Origin: a virus
Strand: one strand, 5' to 3'
DNA: 62,871 nucleotides
IMG/VR virus record: IMGVR_UViG_3300046012_000093
Location: 1-62,871 of that record
The position numbers and the translations under genes are program-made. Shown piece by piece: positions 58,143 to 62,871 of this stretch. Below the pieces are notes generated by a model, which was not told the DNA's origin, did not search any database, and saw only the letters and a program-made list of their open reading frames with translations. Numbering within the stretch: position 1 is the first letter of the stretch; every line of letters starts with the position of its first letter.

Positions 58143-58628
58143 TTAATCTTCAAAGGACGGAAGGTCGCGGCGACGGTTCCAAGTTGTCGGCCCGCGCGTC
58201 TTATCGTTAGGGTCCGACCGACCATCACGATAGAGCGTAGCCTTTCCAGCGTTGAAACCGGCTTGCGAAAACCTCTCGATTCCAGGGCGAGACCGTTCGG
58301 AACCGCTCGCCATTCCAGGGCCGTGAAAGCCCCTTGTGTGAGTGTTCCCTAACAGCCTCTCTTGCGTCACATAAGGTCGAATAGGCGCGAGAGTCAGTGC
58401 TTGCGAGTGGCGGACAGCCCCGGCGACGATTGCCGCCTTCATGGCCTCGCGTTCTCGCTTCCCGAGTCTCTGCGACTTGACCTTAGAGACCTTGCTGAGA
58501 GCATCGCCTAGGACGTCGCGCTTAGGGACAGGCCCCTTGCCTTGACGTTCAGCGGCGGATTTCCCGGCAAGGTTTACTAGCCCGATACGCCCGGTAGGGC
58601 GCTTAGCGACTTCGTCGCGTCTGGACAT
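58143..58628 (-). CDS. Basic early protein
   Basis: 161 residues from ATG 58628 (MSRRDEVAKRPTGRIGLVN) with CAGGGGA upstream; a frame from 58727 is less likely. Very basic, Gly/Arg/Lys-rich, with KSQRLGKREREAMKAAIVAGAV helix. First gene after the iteron/LexA-like region, so among the first made from that promoter. Possibly nucleic-acid binding; no family recognised. Confidence 0.65.
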   Translation of the reverse strand: MSRRDEVAKRPTGRIGLVNLAGKSAAERQGKGPVPKRDVLGDALSKVSKVKSQRLGKREREAMKAAIVAGAVRHSQALTLAPIRPYVTQERLLGNTHTRGFHGPGMASGSERSRPGIERFSQAGFNAGKATLYRDGRSDPNDKTRGPTTWNRRRDLPSFED

Positions 58629-58770
58629 AGTTATCCCCTGAAAGGTTGACATGTTCACGGTTAGGCCGAGACGAGTCAGACCACCGGAGCTAAAAGTCCC
58701 GAGGGAGAGGCCCGTCGCGGGATACACCGCCTAGCTGGCATATGACGCCAGCAAACCCCTTATCGGCTCA

Positions 58771-58933
58771 GACTGTGGCGGGAATGTGGCAAGAATGAGG
58801 TATTTTTGCCTTAATTCAGGGTCTCTCGCGTCATTATAATGAGTGGAACAGAAGTTGGCCTTTTGTTCGCTGTTTGTTCACCTTAGCACATGATTGTGGC
58901 GAGAATGAGGCAGAATTGTGGCAGAAATAAGGT
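58771..58933. repeat. Iteron-like direct repeats
   Basis: Three about 20-base copies related to AATTGTGGCAGAAATAAGGT: 58782-58801, 58892-58911 and 58914-58933, plus a half copy at 58771-58780. Core GTGGC-R-R-GAATGAGG. They flank a palindromic CATTATAATG (58834-58843) and the GTTC-N7-GTTC site. Could bind an initiator or regulator. Confidence 0.65.
58865..58879. promoter_or_regulatory. LexA-type operator (alphaproteobacterial GTTC-N7-GTTC)
   Basis: Reads GTTCGCTGTTTGTTC, an exact direct-repeat SOS box of the alphaproteobacterial type. It lies 21 bases upstream (leftward sense) of a TATAAT at 58836-58841 and between iteron copies. One or two such matches are expected by chance in 62 kb on both strands, so the placement, not the sequence alone, makes it notable. 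Confidence 0.45.
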
Positions 58934-58965
58934 CATATTGTGTCCAAATTATGTCATAGAGTAGA

Positions 58966-58990
58966 CAAAGAAAAAGCCCCACTAGGGGGC
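58966..58990 (-). terminator. Intrinsic terminator, leftward
   Basis: Minus-strand stem GCCCC-CTAGT-GGGGC followed by TTTTTCTTTG. It ends transcripts of the 59.1-60.4 kb early genes before the iteron region. Confidence 0.88.
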
Positions 58991-59047
58991 TCGGCTGTCA
59001 GTCTAAGGAACGATCTATCATGAATGGTCTAGTAGAGACAAGAGAGA

Positions 59048-59073
59048 GGACAGTTTAGAGCCATGTCCAGGGC
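59048..59073 (-). other. Predicted RNA pseudoknot, copy 3
   Basis: Minus strand: GCC-CU-GGACA-U-GGC-UCU-AAAC-UGUCC. Lies 7 bases after the stop of the 59080 gene. See copies at 56021 and 56390. Confidence 0.6.
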
Positions 59074-59079
59074 TTCCGT

Positions 59080-59286
59080 TTACTGTGAGACATGATGGCT
59101 GTAATCGAAGTCCGAGCTTAGAGACATCACTAGAGGTAGATGAACCTTGAGGAATTCGTGGATATGCTTACGAGTCCCTGTCCCTTCAATGACCGTCAAA
59201 GGGATAGGTTCGAACGGAAAGGATATCCACTCCTTTCCTACTTTGACGCGAATATCCGTGTAGATGATTGTCACAGTCTTAGACAT
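59080..59286 (-). CDS. Small early protein
   Basis: 68 residues (starts MSKTVTIIYTDIRVKVGKEW), strand-rich with an RKHIHEFLKVHLPLV helix. Overlaps the next gene upstream by 8 bases. Unknown. Confidence 0.62.
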   Translation of the reverse strand: MSKTVTIIYTDIRVKVGKEWISFPFEPIPLTVIEGTGTRKHIHEFLKVHLPLVMSLSSDFDYSHHVSQ

Positions 59287-59494
59287 CGGCCCTGTCCTTT
59301 ACTTGCTCGTCAATCCAGAGTCTTGCGTGGATTATGTTGTCACCTCGCCAGACTAGTTCGGAAAGCTCACCTTCATAGACTATGACAGAGAGTCCGCCAT
59401 GTCCTGATAGGTGAGCCGAGATTTCATATCCCCTGTAGTCTTGCTGATAGCAGTTGATGACTTCAAGGGCTGAGTCGTAAGGCCGCCTCTTCAT
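59279..59494 (-). CDS. Small early protein
   Basis: 71 residues (starts MKRRPYDSALEVINCYQQDY); alpha/beta with LVWRGDNIIHARLWIDEQV. ATGA overlap with the tiny membrane gene upstream. Unknown. Confidence 0.62.
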   Translation of the reverse strand: MKRRPYDSALEVINCYQQDYRGYEISAHLSGHGGLSVIVYEGELSELVWRGDNIIHARLWIDEQVKDRADV

Positions 59495-59619
59495 GGCCTG
59501 TCCAGTATGAGACAGACGAGGTTGAAGAGTAAGTGTAGTGCAATCCTGATAATCGCATAGGCGACATACAAGATGACTACAGCCGCGACTAACAGAATCA
59601 TAGTCAAGATTAAGAACAT
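59491..59619 (-). CDS. Tiny membrane protein
   Basis: 42 residues, one long hydrophobic segment (LILTMILLVAAVVILYVAY) and a second weaker one. AAAGGAG lies upstream of ATG. Unknown. Confidence 0.6.
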   Translation of the reverse strand: MFLILTMILLVAAVVILYVAYAIIRIALHLLFNLVCLILDRP

Positions 59620-59678
59620 ATCTTTCTCCTTTTACTTACTAGTTCGGAACACAAGGAAGGGGACTCTATTGTTTTAGA

Positions 59679-59852
59679 TTAGTGTCTGAACGTGTATTTC
59701 CACCATCCCCCGGTATCCTTACAGTAACCGAAGTGTAACAGTGCGCCTAGACAGACTAGGAGTTGTAAGTCTCCGGCTTTGTTACGCCAGAGACCGAATT
59801 CGATGAAGATGTCCGGTGAGAAAGTCTTAAAGGCGTGGATTATCTTAGTCAT
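59679..59852 (-). CDS. Small early protein
   Basis: 57 residues from ATG 59852 (MTKIIHAFKTFSPDIFIEF) with AAAGG upstream; an earlier ATG at 59927 lacks a ribosome site. Ends TGGWWKYTFRH. Unknown. Confidence 0.6.
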   Translation of the reverse strand: MTKIIHAFKTFSPDIFIEFGLWRNKAGDLQLLVCLGALLHFGYCKDTGGWWKYTFRH

Positions 59853-59936
59853 TGGGAGCCTTTCTATTGAAGAGAGAGTCCCCTTGCTAGTGTTCCGTCC
59901 CGGAATGCTGGAGTAATAGGGAGTCATGATAGATCG

Positions 59937-60128
59937 TTAGTTCAAGTCTTCTATTTCTGAGATTAGCCAGCCGTTGACAGTCAAGAATTGACAGGCGTCT
60001 GCGTCATAAGCTTTGAACGCATCGTCAAAGTCTGTGTCTGGCTTGACAAATAGGTGTAGGTCATAAGTAGAGATATAGACCATGACCTCTTTAGTGTAGC
60101 CTTGGAGTAGTGCTTTGTTGTCTGACAT
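59937..60128 (-). CDS. Small early acidic protein
   Basis: 63 residues (starts MSDNKALLQGYTKEVMVYI), acidic, with DTDFDDAFKAYDADACQFL. AAAGGA upstream. Unknown; small acidic early proteins are frequent host-takeover factors. Confidence 0.6.
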   Translation of the reverse strand: MSDNKALLQGYTKEVMVYISTYDLHLFVKPDTDFDDAFKAYDADACQFLTVNGWLISEIEDLN

Positions 60129-60160
60129 AGGATGTCCTTTCTAGTTCTAGTCTAGGAAGA

Positions 60161-60188
60161 CCCCCTATTGCTTCAACATTCCGGGGGG
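60161..60188 (-). other. Hairpin with conserved GUUGAAGCAAY core, copy 1
   Basis: CCCCC/GGGGG stem around UGUUG-AAG-CAAUA. A related core GTTG-AAG-CAAC stands at 60513-60523. Both lie in leader regions of small early genes. Confidence 0.45.
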
Positions 60189-60218
60189 ATGCGCTGGAGT
60201 AACGAGGCTGATAGGTGA

Positions 60219-60443
60219 TTAGTGACTTTCGGCGAAGTCTGAGACTTCACGTCCTGTAGGTTCGTGGTCGAATGTCTTACGATAGACCTTGATCTTGTAA
60301 TCTTCACGGTCGGCTTGGTCTCTCCAGCCTTCAATCTCGGCTGATACGTCAGTCTTGTCTGTAGAACCGAACGTCTCAGTCCAGAGGTATTCTTTCGACG
60401 GCCCGGACTCTTCGGCGAAGCATAGAGCGAGATAGTATTTCAT
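60219..60443 (-). CDS. Small early protein
   Basis: 74 residues (starts MKYYLALCFAEESGPSKEYL), acidic, alpha/beta pattern. First gene of the leftward early transcript. GAAACTCCCC precedes ATG. Unknown. Confidence 0.62.
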   Translation of the reverse strand: MKYYLALCFAEESGPSKEYLWTETFGSTDKTDVSAEIEGWRDQADREDYKIKVYRKTFDHEPTGREVSDFAESH

Positions 60444-60532
60444 GGGGAGTTTCCTTCTAGTCTCAGTGGCTCTCTAGAGCCTGTCTGAGCGTCTGACATA
60501 GAGAACAGCCCCGTTGCTTCAACGCATCCCTT

Positions 60533-60592
60533 GAGAGACCTAGAAGAGGCTTAGAACTGGCCTTTCAGCCATAGCTTCGCCCGAGGTCTCTC
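60533..60592. other. Long hairpin in the early leader
   Basis: Perfect 9-bp stem GAGAGACCT/AGGTCTCTC with inner GGC-TGAAAG-GCC. The gap 60444-61248 has no convincing gene; it carries this hairpin, three GTTAAC sites and an AT-rich tract (61150-61240). Confidence 0.55.
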
Positions 60593-60722
60593 AGTAGCTT
60601 CACGATGAGAAAGAACGAAATCCTTCCGTTCACCTTGTCGTTAGTTCTGTCAACCCCTTTCCGTCAAGGAAGCTTTACTTTACATGACAGAGTCGATCAC
60701 GATTGAGTTACTTAACGTATGA

Positions 60723-61012
60723 GTTAACTAACCCCGGAAAGAACTGTCTCTCGATGTTAGCGACGTAACATGAAAGAGCTATTTAACCAACACGTTAACT
60801 GTTCACATGGGATGAAACGAGAGAGCATTCGCAGCTTGATTGAGCCTTGAAAGTGTATGGATACTCTCTCGCTACCTCAGATTCCCCAGCGAATACCGTC
60901 TAGAAGACACAGAGAGCAGGCTACAGAGGCTTTGACTGATTTCGGGTACTCTCCCCTATGAACAGACCAAACAACGTCAGTGAGCTTCTACTGAAGACTA
61001 CTCATAGTTAAC
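60723..61012. promoter_or_regulatory. Three GTTAAC sites between the divergent operons
   Basis: GTTAAC at 60723-60728, 60794-60799 and 61007-61012, the last beside TTGAGTCAA. Spread across the probable early leftward promoter region, which has no consensus sigma70 match; could bind a regulator. Weak. Confidence 0.35.
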
Positions 61013-61248
61013 AGTTGAGTCAACTATATCGAAGTCTAGACCGACCAAGGGGAAGTAATTCTTTACTTGGGATGACTTCAGTTTACTTGAGGGGGAGGGG
61101 AGGGGCCTTGGCAGGGGGGATTGACGGTGATATGCACCACCCTCTTGACCTATATAAAATTTCAGGAATAAAAAATAAGAAAATTCTATAAAAATACAGA
61201 AATATCCATAAAAATACACAAATATACACAAAATACCCGTCTTAGGGG

Positions 61249-61277
61249 TTGACTTCATCTCCGTTTTATGGTATAAT
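61249..61277 (+). promoter_or_regulatory. Strong sigma70 promoter, rightward
   Basis: -35 TTGACT (61249-61254), 17-base spacer, -10 TATAAT (61272-61277). It precedes the first rightward gene and would transcribe through the circle junction into terminase and the late genes. Confidence 0.88.
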
Positions 61278-61311
61278 AGTGTTATACACGAGAGAGTGTT
61301 AAGACACCCTC

Positions 61312-61397
61312 GAATGACTAAGTCTACTGAAGACAATCATCTAATAAATACTTCAGTCTATTATTTAATAAATCACTTAGTCAATCTTAAGTCATTC
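61312..61397 (+). other. Alternative nested hairpins in the rightward leader
   Basis: GACTAAGT (61316-61323) pairs with ACTTAGTC (61375-61382), enclosing ACTGAAG/CTTCAGT (61326-61357). But GAATGACT (61312-61319) can pair instead with AGTCATTC (61390-61397), competing for the same bases. The AT-rich leader could switch between two folds. Confidence 0.55.
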
Positions 61398-61452
61398 ATT
61401 TATAGATTTATTTAGACCTTAACTTCATCAACTAAGGTTTTTCTTCTCTCTG

Positions 61453-61713
61453 ATGAACAAACAGGCGTACTATGCCTGTCTACGACCAGGCCCCTTAGGT
61501 ATAAGAGGTCCTTGGGTCGCCTCTAAGAGGTTCAGTCCTTTGGTCCTGACATTCTTCAAGAGACGTCTTCTCTTCCAGACATGGAAGAACGCCAACAGGA
61601 CGTGGTCTGTCCTCAGGGTCTCAGATTACAGTTCTTTCGGACAAGCTGTCTACGTCTCGACTCCTCTCTCTGTCTTTCTATTAATCTTTCCAAAGAAGTT
61701 CTCTTTATGGTAG
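61453..61713 (+). CDS. Small basic protein, first of rightward operon
   Basis: 86 residues (starts MNKQAYYACLRPGPLGIRGPW), Arg/Phe/Trp-rich with FQTWKNANRTWSVLRVSDYS. First frame after the promoter; overlaps the next start. No good ribosome site is visible, so support is moderate. Confidence 0.55.
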   Translation: MNKQAYYACLRPGPLGIRGPWVASKRFSPLVLTFFKRRLLFQTWKNANRTWSVLRVSDYSSFGQAVYVSTPLSVFLLIFPKKFSLW

Positions 61714-61970
61714 AATCAGCAGCCCGTCGAAAAGCCCAGTACAAGTACAACCAGAAGCCTGAACAAGTCAAGAAGCGTGAGGCCAGGAATAAGGCCCGCT
61801 ATCAGATGGAGAAGGCCGGAAAAGTCCATAAGGGTGACGGAAAGGACGTCGAACACATCGACGGCCATGCACTCAATAACAAGCCTTCGAACTGGCGAGT
61901 CGGGACTAAAGCACATAACAGGTCGTATGCAAGAACTTCCAAAGCTCACAAGAAGAATCCTTCCGACTAG
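61707..61970 (+). CDS. Small HNH-like protein
   Basis: 87 residues from ATG 61707 (MVESAARRKAQYKYNQKPEQ). Basic, with GDGKDVEHIDGHALNNKPSNW, the pattern of a widespread small phage protein related to HNH nucleases; a longer frame from 61581 is unlikely. Often encoded near terminase, where HNH proteins can aid packaging. Confidence 0.78.
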   Translation: MVESAARRKAQYKYNQKPEQVKKREARNKARYQMEKAGKVHKGDGKDVEHIDGHALNNKPSNWRVGTKAHNRSYARTSKAHKKNPSD

Positions 61971-62310
61971 TCTTTTAATCCTTCTGTCTTTCTTTCTCTC
62001 TGGTTGTGCCCTAGTCATAGTATCGACGTCAGACGGAAGACCTTCCCTCCATCCTTATCTTCTTGGTGTCAGCGTCTCACGAGGTACTTCAGACGCCCTG
62101 TCAGTCAAGACGATAGGGATCGGACTCCTGAAGTCCTGTTACGACGTAGGTCTCGGTGTCTATTCTTCGAAGTGTGTCGTCATAGACGACGAGTCATGTA
62201 CAGCCATCATAGTAGACAAGGCTTCTGAGCCTGTCAAGAATATCCTCAGAAACATAGCGAGACAGGCAGAGTCAGACTGTCTTTCCAAAGAAATCAAGGA
62301 AACCAAATGA
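61927..62310 (+). CDS. Putative lipoprotein
   Basis: 127 residues from ATG 61927 with AGG upstream. Lipobox LSFFLSGC (Cys about 26) after a basic start, then a mature domain with three more Cys. Overlaps the HNH-like gene by 44 bases; a longer frame from 61777 is an artefact. Would be anchored in the host envelope. Confidence 0.72.
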   Translation: MQELPKLTRRILPTSLLILLSFFLSGCALVIVSTSDGRPSLHPYLLGVSVSRGTSDALSVKTIGIGLLKSCYDVGLGVYSSKCVVIDDESCTAIIVDKASEPVKNILRNIARQAESDCLSKEIKETK

Positions 62311-62747
62311 TCTCTAAGTCAATTCTAATCCTTCTCTCTGGTCTATCTCTAGTCGGATGTACCTCAGTCATGAAGAATAACATCATCACTGGTAAGACTA
62401 CAGGTGGAGGTGTCGCTATTACGGGTGCTCCTACTCCTGGTATCCAGGCTGGTTATATCCAAGGTTCGTTCGCGTCTGTCCCTGCTCTCGACAGCAAGGG
62501 TCTCCCGATCTCGAACGAAGACCTCTGCGGTGTCAAGTCTGGTCTGAACGCCTTCTCGATCCAGAACGGCAACGCGACCTCAGCCTCGAACACGACTTCT
62601 GGTCCTGCGACTTCTATCGCGATCAACGAAGGTACGATCACCGGACGGGCAGCCGAACTAGCCGCTCTAGGTGGTGGCCAGGCTCCGACTCCTGCGGCTA
62701 TCGCCGCCGACAAGGACTGCACGAAGGCCGGTCCGACAGCTCCCTGA
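62307..62747 (+). CDS. Putative lipoprotein
   Basis: 146 residues with lipobox LSLVGC (Cys 18) after MISKSILILLSG; Gly/Thr/Ala-rich mature part with three Cys (residues 18, 74, 138). ATGA overlap with the previous lipoprotein. The next gene downstream is the 18..218 gene after circularisation. A role in envelope modification or superinfection exclusion is possible but unproven. Confidence 0.75.
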   Translation: MISKSILILLSGLSLVGCTSVMKNNIITGKTTGGGVAITGAPTPGIQAGYIQGSFASVPALDSKGLPISNEDLCGVKSGLNAFSIQNGNATSASNTTSGPATSIAINEGTITGRAAELAALGGGQAPTPAAIAADKDCTKAGPTAP

Positions 62748-62868
62748 TCCCTGATCCCCTGATGCATACGTTCGTCCTCATATTGACGATATTCACTTAC
62801 GGTGTCCAAGAAGAAGGACCCCAGGTACTGACTGACGTCTTCACGACTAAAGAAGCCTGTCTCTCTGA
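62746..62868 (+). repeat. Terminal direct repeat, right copy
   Basis: Identical to 2-124; begins within the stop codon of the last lipoprotein and holds the truncated second copy of the 18..218 gene (ATG at 62762). The final TCT (62869-62871) does not match the left copy. Confidence 0.9.
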
Positions 62869-62871
62869 TCT

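Noticed and set aside
58120-58150. Promoter from TTGACA at 58118-58123
   Set aside because: No -10 element at 16-18 bases on the leftward strand.
60998-61336. 112-codon minus-strand frame with Phe/Ile-rich stretch
   Set aside because: Runs through the AT-rich control region and the rightward promoter; no ribosome site and phage-unlike codons.
1-62871. CRISPR array, integrase, repressor or phage RNA polymerase
   Set aside because: None recognised on either strand; repeats found are hairpins or iterons without regular spacers, so a temperate or T7-type transcription strategy is not supported.

Overview
The window is a complete or nearly complete genome of a virulent, short-tailed (podovirus-type) dsDNA phage. 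Bases 2-124 recur identically at 62746-62868, so the unique sequence is about 62.74 kb and the molecule is circular or circularly permuted. No integrase, repressor, phage RNA polymerase or sigma factor was recognised, and several sites match sigma70 promoters (TTGAC plus TATAAT, 17-bp spacer), so host RNA polymerase is probably used throughout. Lipoprotein and Sec signal peptides, a P22-like head and tail and a GH73-type endolysin point to a Gram-negative host. One GTTC-N7-GTTC site of the alphaproteobacterial LexA type hints at an alphaproteobacterium, but this is weak evidence.

Layout. (1) Rightward late operon, from a strong promoter at 61249-61277 across the circle junction to a bidirectional terminator at 24516-24547: small exported proteins and lipoproteins, terminase small and large subunits, a tRNA-Thr, virion and secreted proteins, P22-like portal, scaffold, coat, gp4-like and gp10-like proteins, a repeat-rich fibre, a sulfotransferase-GNAT-like fusion, ejection proteins, a beta-helix tailspike and the lysis genes. 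(2) Leftward replication and nucleotide module, 24.5-39.8 kb: class II ribonucleotide reductase split by a group I intron, ThyX, HD and DUF5664 phosphohydrolases, exonucleases, SSB-like protein, PolA with an intein, primase-helicase, two HNH genes and many very small genes in ATGA/TTGA-overlapping chains. (3) Leftward metabolic module, 39.8-52.4 kb: NadV plus Prs (NAD+ salvage), then a dense set of GNAT, ATP-grasp, two amidoligases, class II and class I glutamine amidotransferases, a deaminase, a GGCT-like protein and a five-member family of about 110-residue proteins. (4) Leftward early and accessory region, 52.5-61 kb: tiny membrane proteins, tRNA-Tyr, and long non-coding stretches packed with perfect inverted repeats, three copies of a predicted pseudoknot, iteron-like repeats and terminators.

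Most interesting points: an amidoligase/ATP-grasp/amidotransferase cluster that looks like an uncharacterised peptide-ligation or modification pathway; genes that appear to start at AUC or AUU behind good Shine-Dalgarno sequences, most convincingly the class II amidotransferase whose catalytic Cys is restored only by an AUC start; an intron that splits the codon of the ribonucleotide reductase thiyl-radical Cys; and the structured RNA landscape of 54.8-59.1 kb. At least twenty small genes were read directly from the sequence; their short length lowers individual confidence, but the overlapping start/stop chains support them.
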